Below, piece by piece: positions 27,192 to 34,985 of a stretch of 64,000 bases of DNA (its first letter is position 1; each line of letters begins with the position of its first letter). Source of the stretch: CAWBBA01 sp963729795 (GTDB taxonomy: Bacteria; Desulfobacterota; Desulfomonilia; Desulfomonilales; Desulfomonilaceae); NCBI GenBank assembly GCA_963729795.1, contig CAVSPC010000062.1:1-64000 (forward strand). The letters run 5' to 3'. A program made the translations under genes and the position numbers. Under the pieces are notes generated by a model, which was given only the letters and a program-made list of their open reading frames with translations, did not search any database and was not told the origin of the DNA.

Positions 27192-27635
27192 TCAGCCGGA
27201 CCGCTCGGCCGGTCTCTTCAGGCATTTGAGAGGGGGAGAAGGGGAGAACTCGGATCCCCAGCTCTGAGATATGCGGAGAAGGTCTTCCCGCCACCGTTCG
27301 ATCTTACGGATCGCTTCTGCTTCCCAGGGAAGCCAGATTGATCTCTTCTTGACGCGTATGGCTGCTTCCAACTCTGCGGGAACAGGAGGAGTTAATGATT
27401 CACTTTCACTATTTTCAAGGTTTTCGACGAACCAGTTCAGAATTTTGACCTGGCGGCGGTTCAGTTTTCCCCTGATCTGGCAGAGACGCGGCTCCAGGGC
27501 CTTTTCCAGGCATTGTGCAGCGAAGGTGTTTTTGTGTTTGCAGTTGATGAGTTCGCTCAAGAATCTATAATTTTCTCTGAATTCTCCGGGGATGCTGGAC
27601 AGGTCGGTGTCCCTGGCAGTTTTGTCCGCTTTCAT
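27192..27635 (-). CDS. Hypothetical cytoplasmic protein, 147 aa
   Basis: Start MKADKTARDTDLSSIPGEFR is chosen because GGGAG lies five nt upstream; the frame is open to 27728. A predicted helical, charged protein (ENYRFLSELINCKHKNTFAA, RKLN-type RQVKILNWFVENLENSESE, WLPWEAEAIRKIERWREDLL). No domain recognised. It is convergent with the small-gene cluster at 26-27 kb. Confidence 0.5.
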   Translation of the reverse strand: MKADKTARDTDLSSIPGEFRENYRFLSELINCKHKNTFAAQCLEKALEPRLCQIRGKLNRRQVKILNWFVENLENSESESLTPPVPAELEAAIRVKKRSIWLPWEAEAIRKIERWREDLLRISQSWGSEFSPSPPLKCLKRPAERSG

Positions 27636-27804
27636 AGGTGCTCCCTGTAGCTTCCGGGGTTCGATCAATCGGGCTGGGGTCCCGAAAGTTGCCCGCCGTA
27701 TGCAGGCAACGGGGAGGTTCCGTAACATCTTGACTAACTATTGTCAAGTTATGCTTTCATATTTTATCTTATTTTATGGATATGACTATTAATATATATC
27801 AAGA

Positions 27805-28107
27805 TCAGTGACTAGGGGTGCCTCCCCCATATAATTGCTGCTGCCTTTTGAGGACTTCTGGGTCTATCTTTATTTTGCCCTTGTACTTTTGCTCGTAAGT
27901 CTCCAGACTCCTTTTTTCCTGATAAGAGAATACCGTGGTCTCGATCATCCCCACAATACGCTCCCCGTAGGGCAATTCCCGGACGAACGCCACTCCGCTC
28001 ATGATGGTGGGCTGATTGGTCCTCAAGCCGTGGATGTAGCACCCCAGCAAGATCCCTACGCCCGCCAAGAAAGAAAAGTAGACAACATATTTCAACGTTC
28101 TCAACAT
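27805..28107 (-). CDS. Small protein with N-terminal membrane anchor
   Basis: 100 aa. MLRTLKYVVYFSFLAGVGIL forms one TM helix or uncleaved signal, followed by a hydrophilic domain (ERIVGMIETTVFSYQEKRSL) ending in QQLYGGGTPSH. RBS AAGGA precedes the ATG. It follows the UbiA-like gene on the same strand with a 74-nt gap, so it could be in that operon. Family unknown. Confidence 0.6.
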   Translation of the reverse strand: MLRTLKYVVYFSFLAGVGILLGCYIHGLRTNQPTIMSGVAFVRELPYGERIVGMIETTVFSYQEKRSLETYEQKYKGKIKIDPEVLKRQQQLYGGGTPSH

Positions 28108-28181
28108 TTGGTGTGTCCTTCCGGAGTTATGCCTCGTTTCTGAATTGAAGGCACGAAGCTCTCAGTCACTGGAGCCGCGTA

Positions 28182-29069
28182 TCACATGTAGATGACCCCG
28201 ACGCACGCGGTCAGCCAGAGAATGGTACATAGAAGGAGCGGAGGATCGGTCAGAAGCATGGCAGTGGGAGAGCCGCCGTCCTCTCTCTGATAAATTAGAT
28301 ACATGTAACGAAAAATACCGTACGCCACCAGCGGAATGGTAAACATCATCATCTCGGCCTGAAGCCCTCCGGTCGGGTTACCAAGCACCGAGTATAGGCA
28401 GTAGAAGATGAACGTCGAAGTAGTGACGATTTGCAAAAGCTGGTCCAGGAATGACACGCTGTAGTGGTCGAGAACCGGTCGATGACAACTGGCGCCTTCG
28501 CACAGAATGACCACTTCGTGGCGACGTTTCCCCAGAGCGAGGAGTATTGCCACAGAAAAAGTGCACAGCATCAGCCAGCTTGAAACGGTTACCCCGATAA
28601 TCACAGCGCCCGCCAGCACTCTGAGCAAGAAGCCGACCGATATGGTCAACACGTCTACAAGAACAAAATCTTTGAGTTTAAACGAGTAGAGCACCTGAAG
28701 CACGAGATAAATACCCAGAAAGACAAAGCCGTACGTCGGGCTCTTCACCGCCAAAGCCAAGGCAAAGATGGCCGCAATTAGCAGGAACATGACAGCAAGC
28801 GCAGTTTTCGGGGATACGATGCCCGCGGCCAACGGACGATTTTTTTTCAGCGGGTGGGCCCTGTCTTGTTCCATGTCCATGTAGTCATTGAGAATGTAAG
28901 TAGCTGAGGAGGCCAGACAAAAAGCAAGGCACATCCCTGCCGCTCTTACCACGTCTTCGACTACGAACAGCCGGCCGCTGAAGATAATTGGCATCAACAC
29001 GAACCCATTCTTAATCCACTGGGTCGGCCGCATGAGTTTTAAGATAGATTTCAACAACTTCCTCGACAT
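28182..29069 (-). CDS. UbiA-family prenyltransferase, decaprenyl-phosphate phosphoribosyltransferase-like
   Basis: Integral membrane enzyme of 295 aa with about eight TM helices. The first Asp-rich motif is NDYMDMEQDRAHP followed by KKNRPLAAG, the form seen in 5-phosphoribosyl-1-diphosphate:decaprenyl-phosphate transferases rather than in menaquinone or ubiquinone enzymes. The N-terminus RPTQWIKNGFVLMP also fits that subfamily. These make a lipid-linked ribose used for arabinose-type glycan donors. The second Asp motif region is SFKLKDFVLVDVL. The gene is separated from the next upstream plus-strand gene by about 385 nt. Substrate assignment is inference from motif similarity. Confidence 0.85.
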   Translation of the reverse strand: MSRKLLKSILKLMRPTQWIKNGFVLMPIIFSGRLFVVEDVVRAAGMCLAFCLASSATYILNDYMDMEQDRAHPLKKNRPLAAGIVSPKTALAVMFLLIAAIFALALAVKSPTYGFVFLGIYLVLQVLYSFKLKDFVLVDVLTISVGFLLRVLAGAVIIGVTVSSWLMLCTFSVAILLALGKRRHEVVILCEGASCHRPVLDHYSVSFLDQLLQIVTTSTFIFYCLYSVLGNPTGGLQAEMMMFTIPLVAYGIFRYMYLIYQREDGGSPTAMLLTDPPLLLCTILWLTACVGVIYM

Positions 29070-29454
29070 TTCACTTTCGAGCGATCTTTAATCGTAGACT
29101 GAAGGCCAGTTTCTAGCATATCCGAATCTCAGTGTAAAACGAAACCAGCGTCCGGTCAAATGGTCGAACAAATGAGAGACCCGGTTTCTGCCGAAGGACT
29201 CATGATTTGCCGACCGACGGCGAGTGGCAATAAACCTCCGGGAGATGCCTTTACTATTCTCGGGGGTCGATGTTGTGTTTGCACGCGCAGCGGAGCGATC
29301 GCGGTCTTCCGCGCTAAGGATTGCTTCCTCCTTTCACTCCTCGGAACAACATCAGGCCACAGCCGAGAAGCCTCCGCATAATTGATGGCTTGCTCTCCGA
29401 GTCGCTTGGTTTGGCGGGAGAAATCAGTTATTCTTCACGCGGGAGGAACCCTGA
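29070..29454. other. Gap between divergent genes, nothing recognised
   Basis: This 385-nt stretch lies between the UbiA-like gene (minus) and the 29455 gene (plus) and must hold both promoters. A 73-codon open frame on the plus strand has no RBS or protein-like composition and is not called. Confidence 0.4.
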
Positions 29455-29751
29455 ATGTTAACGAGGACTGAGCTTGTAAGAGAAGAGAACCGGCGAATCA
29501 GGCTTATCAGGATTGCTTCAGACCTTCTGGTCTATGTCTTAATGACACGCCCGATGAGCCCTCACGAAGCCGAGAAGATGATAAATGGGGTCAGAAAGCT
29601 GGCCCTGAAGCTGTTTCCGGGAAAAGAACATGTTTTTGACCTGATTTACCTGCCTCGATTCAGAAGGGCGCTTCTAGAGGCAGGCGGTTACAACCACCAG
29701 CATGCTCTCAGGGTTCTTGATGGAGGAAGGGCTCGTTTGGCTCCGAAATAG
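29455..29751 (+). CDS. Hypothetical protein, 98 aa
   Basis: ATG with GGGAGGAACCC upstream. A helical, basic small protein (MLTRTELVREENRRIRLIRI, MSPHEAEKMINGVRKLALKL, FPGKEHVFDLIYLPRFRRAL). The stop is 41 nt before the apgM start, so they are co-transcribed. No family recognised; no membrane segment apart from a modest hydrophobic patch. Confidence 0.6.
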   Translation: MLTRTELVREENRRIRLIRIASDLLVYVLMTRPMSPHEAEKMINGVRKLALKLFPGKEHVFDLIYLPRFRRALLEAGGYNHQHALRVLDGGRARLAPK

Positions 29752-29792
29752 TGCGCGAGAGTTTGACTTTATTTGCTCCGGAGGGGTGGAAC

Positions 29793-31010
29793 ATGACAGA
29801 TCTGGATCTTATGAAAACTCTAACCCAGAAAGGTGACTCCAAGATCGTTCTGTTGGTAATGGACGGCCTTGGGGGCTTGCCACAACAAATCGGCGGCCCC
29901 ACCGAACTGGAAGCCGCTGACACGCCAAATCTGGACCGTCTCGCCAGGGAAGGCATGTTAGGACTCATACACCCCGTCGCGATCGGAATATCGCCTGGGA
30001 GCGGACCGGGCCACTTAGGGCTTTTCGGATACGACCCTTTGAAATATCTAATCGGTAGAGGCGTCCTCGAAGCAGTCGGCATCGGGCTGAGCTTGACGAA
30101 TCAGGATGTGGCCGCACGGGGAAATTTCTGTACCGTAGACGAGAGCGGGGTGATAACCGACCGCCGGGCTGGCAGAATCAGCACTGAGGAGTGCGCCCGC
30201 ATGGTCGGTTTGATAGAAGACCTTTCTCTACCGGGTGTCGATTTGATAGTTAAGCCTGTTAGAGACTACCGTTTTGTGCTTGTCCTCAGAGGTTCCGGGC
30301 TCTCGCCGAACCTCAATGAGACCGATCCTCAAAAGACCGGTCTGAGGCCCTTGACCGTTGAGCCTGAGGAAGATTCCGATGCTGCTTGGCACACTGCCGA
30401 TCTTGTCAATCAATGGGTCGACAAAGTCAGAGATAGGATTAAGGATCAGCACCCGGCCAACATGGTTACTCTTCGTGGATGGTCCCGAGAGCCGGGCCTG
30501 CCGAGTTTCCAGGAGGTGTTCAAACTCAACGCGGCTGCTCTGGCCGTTTATCCCATGTACAAGGGGTTGGCGAGCCTCGTTGGCATGAAGCTTATACAAG
30601 GACTGACCGACCTTGACAGCCAACTTGAAGCTCTCCGCAAAGTTTGGGATGCTCATGATTTTTTCTTCGTGCATTATAAGTACACTGACAGCCGAGGGGA
30701 AGACGGAGACTTCGATGCGAAAGTCAAAGAGATCGAAAAAGTTGACAGTATCATACCGAGGATTCTAGAGCAAAAGCCGGATGTATTGGTAGTTACAGGA
30801 GATCACTCCACACCGTCCGTATTAAAGTCGCATAGCTGGCATCCTGTTCCGCTGCTCTTTTGGGCTCCCGGTGTCACCCGCGCAAATCCGGATGTCCAAG
30901 GCTTCGGCGAGAGCCAATGCCTTAGGGGTGCGTTAGGCCAGTTCAAAGGATCAGATCTCATGAGCCTGATCACGGCGTACGGGAAGAGACAGGCAAAGTA
31001 CGGTGCATAG
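29793..31010 (+). CDS. apgM: 2,3-bisphosphoglycerate-independent phosphoglycerate mutase, archaeal type
   Basis: Interconverts 3- and 2-phosphoglycerate in glycolysis/gluconeogenesis. Member of the alkaline-phosphatase superfamily, about 405 aa. The metal-binding start KIVLLVMDGLGGLP, the phosphorylated Ser in GSGPGHLGLFGYDP, ARGNFCTVDE, and the late metal ligands in VVTGDHSTPSVLKSHSWHPV are all present. The start at 29793 has the RBS GGAGGGGTGG; the frame is open from 29751. Length and motifs are those of the archaeal ApgM branch, also common in anaerobic bacteria, not of GpmI. Confidence 0.93.
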   Translation: MTDLDLMKTLTQKGDSKIVLLVMDGLGGLPQQIGGPTELEAADTPNLDRLAREGMLGLIHPVAIGISPGSGPGHLGLFGYDPLKYLIGRGVLEAVGIGLSLTNQDVAARGNFCTVDESGVITDRRAGRISTEECARMVGLIEDLSLPGVDLIVKPVRDYRFVLVLRGSGLSPNLNETDPQKTGLRPLTVEPEEDSDAAWHTADLVNQWVDKVRDRIKDQHPANMVTLRGWSREPGLPSFQEVFKLNAAALAVYPMYKGLASLVGMKLIQGLTDLDSQLEALRKVWDAHDFFFVHYKYTDSRGEDGDFDAKVKEIEKVDSIIPRILEQKPDVLVVTGDHSTPSVLKSHSWHPVPLLFWAPGVTRANPDVQGFGESQCLRGALGQFKGSDLMSLITAYGKRQAKYGA

Positions 31011-31095
31011 GAATAAAGAAAAAGGAAGTAAGAATAACCGGGGAGCGCGTCCATAGGCGTTAAAGTAGCGTTCATCCGTTGGCCTCTAGGCGGCT

Positions 31096-31366
31096 GTCCC
31101 GTAGGGACGTTTTGATAGTAGACCGGTGCTTCAGCGCCGGGAAAAGAATCAATAGAGAACCCCTGCGTCCCATCGGGACGTCCGCATGTGATCCTAGGAA
31201 TCAATCTTTCAAGCGTCCCTATGGGACGCAGAACCGGTACATGATTGGCCCCTTACCCGGCAATGAATTGCCGGGCTACTATCTCGGCGCCCCTCTGGGG
31301 CTCACAAGATTGCAAGGGATGCCTTATTTTAACTCCTATGCCGCTTACCCCCTTTACAAAAGGGGG
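31096..31366. repeat. Mosaic of palindromic dispersed repeats
   Basis: Several short modules follow each other: GTCCCGTAGGGAC (31096 on), AGTAGACCGGTGCTTCAGCG leading to CCGGG, GCGTCCC-ATC-GGGACG (31165), GCGTCCCTATGGGACGC (31213), CCCGGCAATGAATTGCCGGG (31256) and CCCCCTTT-ACA-AAAGGGGG (31348). The same modules recur at 48794-48896. This explains most of the 380 nt between apgM and the GSCFA gene. Confidence 0.75.
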
Positions 31367-31390
31367 AAACAAATCGGTAATTTAACGCTT

Positions 31391-32374
31391 ATGCCCCGAA
31401 AAATTCCTGATAATAAAATGGCGCATTCCGACGTTCATCCGTTTCACCGCTTCGAGCCCTGGCAAGTCTGGCCCGGATCTTACGACAATGCGGCTCCTGA
31501 CGGATTTTATCCTTCTCCCGGGGGCCCAGCTCCAGAGATTACTGCCTCAACGCTTATTGCGTCTATGGGCTCCTGCTTTGCCCGTGAAATCAAAACGGTG
31601 CTGCTACGGGAAGGGTTTTCTTACATCACTGAGGAAGTCCACCATCCGGCCTCCAAACATGCAAGCGCGGCCTGGGAAAGGGTTTACAACCTCTTTTCCA
31701 TGCGACAGATCTTTGAGTACACTTTCGAAGATTGGGCACCGTCACTCAGATGGTGGAAAGCTCCTCTAACCGGACGAGTTCAGGACCCGTTTCGTAGAAT
31801 TATCCTGTACGATAGCATCGACGAGGCCGAAGAAGACTTTCAGCGTCATCGGAATTATTCTCGAAAGGTTCTGGAAAGCGCAGAGGTGCTCATCCTCACT
31901 CTGGGCCTTACCGAAATTTGGCAGGATACGTCGGATGGCTCGGTGATCTGCCTGCCTTCGGGCCCTTATGTCGACGAAGGGGGAGACATGAGCCGCTATG
32001 AGTTCCGAGTGAGCAGATATGCGGAAAACCTTGCAAACCTGGAGCGCATTCATGCAGTTTTGGCCGCGCACAACCCCGCGTGCATATTAATCGTCACTGT
32101 TTCACCGGTACACCTATGGGCCACGTTTCGCACAGATTTGGACGTGATCAGCGCTAGCTGCAACTCCAAATCCATTTTGCGGGCGGTAGCAGACGATTTT
32201 TGCACACGGCATGAAAATGCCTTTTATTTTCCTGCGTTTGAGATTGCCTCCATATATAGGCCTCTCATGGGAAAGCCGATCTATGCCGAGGGTCGCGAGA
32301 ATTTTCATGTCAATCAAGAGACGGTTGACTTTATAATGAAGACCTTTTTCGAGTTCTACGCTAGAAGCGGTTGA
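31391..32374 (+). CDS. GSCFA-domain protein
   Basis: The signature IASMGSCFAREI near residue 60 names the family; downstream blocks ILTLGLTEIWQD, YVDEGGDM, RHRNYS and ILIVTVSPVHLWATF fit. GSCFA proteins are related to SGNH/GDSL hydrolases and are often linked to acyl or glycan modification in bacteria; the exact reaction is not established. The start is uncertain: ATG 31391 or ATG 31418, and the frame extends upstream through the repeat mosaic. No signal peptide. It lies between apgM and a putative lipoprotein hydrolase gene. Confidence 0.85.
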   Translation: MPRKIPDNKMAHSDVHPFHRFEPWQVWPGSYDNAAPDGFYPSPGGPAPEITASTLIASMGSCFAREIKTVLLREGFSYITEEVHHPASKHASAAWERVYNLFSMRQIFEYTFEDWAPSLRWWKAPLTGRVQDPFRRIILYDSIDEAEEDFQRHRNYSRKVLESAEVLILTLGLTEIWQDTSDGSVICLPSGPYVDEGGDMSRYEFRVSRYAENLANLERIHAVLAAHNPACILIVTVSPVHLWATFRTDLDVISASCNSKSILRAVADDFCTRHENAFYFPAFEIASIYRPLMGKPIYAEGRENFHVNQETVDFIMKTFFEFYARSG

Positions 32375-32493
32375 AGAATTTCGGTCCCCGTTTCATTGAT
32401 GACCGACATAATGGTTTGTTGACAAGTACGCTGAGATATTGCTAGAATTCTTTTCTGGGGAGGGAAATCCCATGAGGAGGGATTTTCGTCCCC

Positions 32494-33468
32494 ATGTGTG
32501 TTTCTGAGGAGTCCTCCGATTTTTCGGCCTATCTTGTCCCCAAGGTCGAACCGTGCGCCCGATCGCCGCTTCATTTGCGTCTGCCTTTCCTCGTCGTAGC
32601 GGCCTTCTTTCTCTGCTCGTGCACGATCCTGTCGCAATCCCCTTTCCTTGCTCGCGCAAGCGAAATACCACTACTGAAAGGAAACGGCCCATTGGTCACT
32701 GATTCCTCCGGACAGGTCCCGTATCAGAGATGGAGGGTACCGCCGTGGGACACAGACATGCGATATATTTGGATGGTTGGCAATTATGATTTCAGACGAT
32801 CTGATCGCGTAGAGATAGTCCTATATTTTCACGGCATGCACTCCAAAGACTATTACCGGGCATTTCACAAGGAATTGGAATTACTCGCCGAGAAGAGGCC
32901 CCATCGTCCATTTCTTTTCATAGGGTTTGTGGACACACCCTTTCCTCCTTCAAAAGCTAAAAACCGGGACCGTTGGGGCTTACTGGTTCCGCGCAAGGGT
33001 GAAAGACCAGATCGTCTCTGCAAAACTGTTAACCGCGTCTTTAAAGCTTTCCGTAGGACATTTCCTCATGTACGAAAAGACAAGACTTCCATCGTGCTGG
33101 CCGGGTTTTCCGGAGGCGGCCGCGTCTTGAGCTCAATTGGAAACTGGTTGGCTCACAGCCAGGGAAACGATCCGTACGCGGAGGTATTTCGGAGCAAGCT
33201 GAGCAAGATTGTCTACTTTGATTGTTGGTTCGACAAAGATGACGTGAATACGGTTCCTACGCTGCTGGAAAACAACCCGCGCATGAAAATCGTGGGTACG
33301 GTCCACATGAAGAAACCCTTGGAGCATGCCATTATGCTGGCCAGCAAGTACAAGATGAAAGCCGACAGGAAGAACAATGAACTCGTGGGACTGGGCGGCC
33401 GATTTGTAATCTTCCGCGATCAATCTCATTGGAGGGCGATGATAGATCGGCTGAGGGCTGCTCTTTAA
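32494..33468 (+). CDS. Putative exported lipoprotein with alpha/beta-hydrolase fold
   Basis: 324 aa. A hydrophobic N-terminal segment after about 30 residues (LPFLVVAAFFLCSC) has a lipobox-like LCSC, suggesting a lipoprotein. The body shows VEIVLYFHGMHSKDYYR (oxyanion strand) and the nucleophile elbow VLAGFSGGGRVLSS, with candidate His in FRDQSHWRAM near the end and an Asp-rich block YFDCWFDKDD. It would be an esterase or peptidase-like hydrolase of unknown substrate. The GSCFA gene ends 119 nt upstream, and both are plausible envelope genes. No closer family was recognised. Confidence 0.65.
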   Translation: MCVSEESSDFSAYLVPKVEPCARSPLHLRLPFLVVAAFFLCSCTILSQSPFLARASEIPLLKGNGPLVTDSSGQVPYQRWRVPPWDTDMRYIWMVGNYDFRRSDRVEIVLYFHGMHSKDYYRAFHKELELLAEKRPHRPFLFIGFVDTPFPPSKAKNRDRWGLLVPRKGERPDRLCKTVNRVFKAFRRTFPHVRKDKTSIVLAGFSGGGRVLSSIGNWLAHSQGNDPYAEVFRSKLSKIVYFDCWFDKDDVNTVPTLLENNPRMKIVGTVHMKKPLEHAIMLASKYKMKADRKNNELVGLGGRFVIFRDQSHWRAMIDRLRAAL

Positions 33469-33686
33469 GGTATCGGGCGAAGAAAGTCTATTTGGCAAGC
33501 TCCTTTACGAGAAGGGGAGAATGTGGTTTAGTAAATCCATACCAAAAAGAGAGCTTGCTGGCCCAATTTTCTCCTGACAGGTTTAGACAATTAATACAAT
33601 ACGTTATCCGCAGGTCCTCCTTGACGGCGGGATTTGGCCTATGCTATAAAACGCCAAACTGCACCAGTTTCAGCGGAGGCACGCGC

Positions 33687-34985
33687 ATGTCCGCACCATT
33701 GCTTCAAAACATCGACGCAAAATACAACGCAACCATAGACTTTTTGTACAGCCTCGACAGGTTCGGAATACTTTTGGGGCTGGAGAATATCGGCCTGTTG
33801 CTGGACAAGCTTGGTAATCCCCAAAAGAATTTTCCGGTCGTACACGTGGCGGGCAGCAACGGGAAGGGATCCACGGCTTGCCTGATTCACGAGGTGCTCC
33901 GGGAGGCCGGACTAAAGACTGCTCTTTACACTTCTCCGCATCTAAACGATTTTCGGGAAAGGATAAGACTGAATGGAGCCATGATCGCCAAAGAGGCCCT
34001 CATAGATTCCACGCGGAAGGTTCGATCGATGTACGATCCCGGCCGAACGACCTTTTTCGAGTTCACTACTGCCGTGGCTTTTGACTGCATGGCCCAGGCG
34101 CAACCTGACCTTGCGGTGATAGAAGTCGGTCTCGGGGGACGGCTGGACGCGACCAATACTGTCTCGCCGTGTCTCACTGTAATCACCGACATATCCCGGG
34201 AACATGAGGACTACCTTGGTGCCGGCATTTCTGCTGTGGCCCGGGAAAAGGCCGGCATCATCAAGTACGGGGTGCCTCTGGTAACGGGAGCCACCCGGCA
34301 TGAAGCCAGGGCAGTCATTCTGGAAACCGCGCGCGATCTTCGGGCGCATGTGAGTGAATTCGGACGCGACTTCGCCGGCGTTAAGACGGGACTAGGTCGC
34401 TTCACCTACAGGTCCGGGTCTCTGACTCTCGAGAATCTCTACCTTTCAATGCCCGGGAGTCATCAGATAAAGAATGCGACCCTCGCGGTTGCGGCAATCG
34501 AGCAACTGAGGGCCCAAGGGTATAGGATTTCGGATAGTTCTGTTAGGGAGGGCCTGAGAAAAACTCGATTTCCCGGGAGATTCGAGGTCCTACGGCGGCA
34601 ACCGGACGTGGTTATAGACGGCGCTCATACGCCTGAAGGAATGAGGTTGCTCAAGAGCACACTGAAGCAGGTCTATCCAGGGAACAAACCATACATGCTC
34701 CTTGGAATGTTGAGAGACAAAAATTACGAAACTTTGATCGAAATAATCGCCCCATTGGCCCGGGAAGTGGTCTGTGTTCCGCCCCAGAGCGATAGGGCGT
34801 TGGAACCGGAGAGGCTGGCGGAACGCGTCCGCTTTCGTGGCGTGCCTGCTACTGCACACGAGGATATCACTGAAGGCTTTAAGCTGCTACTGAAAGAAGT
34901 TTCTGACAGAGACGTGATCGTCGCGGCTGGATCGCTGTACATGATCGGTCCGGTGAGGCGAGCTTGCGGAATCGGAGACGATTGA
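33687..34985 (+). CDS. folC: Folylpolyglutamate synthase / dihydrofolate synthase
   Basis: Adds glutamates to folate; Mur-ligase superfamily, 432 aa. P-loop HVAGSNGKGSTACLIHEVL (near 55), DFRERIRLNG, FFEFTTAVAFDCMAQAQPDL, VIEVGLGGRLDATN, and C-terminal VVIDGAHTPEGM are all present. ATG 33687 is chosen because GGAGG lies seven nt upstream; the open frame extends to 33429. It overlaps lptD by about 20 nt if lptD uses ATG 34964. The folC-lptD coupling is the only local operon evidence. Confidence 0.94.
   Translation: MSAPLLQNIDAKYNATIDFLYSLDRFGILLGLENIGLLLDKLGNPQKNFPVVHVAGSNGKGSTACLIHEVLREAGLKTALYTSPHLNDFRERIRLNGAMIAKEALIDSTRKVRSMYDPGRTTFFEFTTAVAFDCMAQAQPDLAVIEVGLGGRLDATNTVSPCLTVITDISREHEDYLGAGISAVAREKAGIIKYGVPLVTGATRHEARAVILETARDLRAHVSEFGRDFAGVKTGLGRFTYRSGSLTLENLYLSMPGSHQIKNATLAVAAIEQLRAQGYRISDSSVREGLRKTRFPGRFEVLRRQPDVVIDGAHTPEGMRLLKSTLKQVYPGNKPYMLLGMLRDKNYETLIEIIAPLAREVVCVPPQSDRALEPERLAERVRFRGVPATAHEDITEGFKLLLKEVSDRDVIVAAGSLYMIGPVRRACGIGDD

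Noticed and set aside
29160..29381. 73-codon frame on the plus strand before the 29455 gene
   Set aside because: No RBS, irregular composition, not linked to any neighbour.
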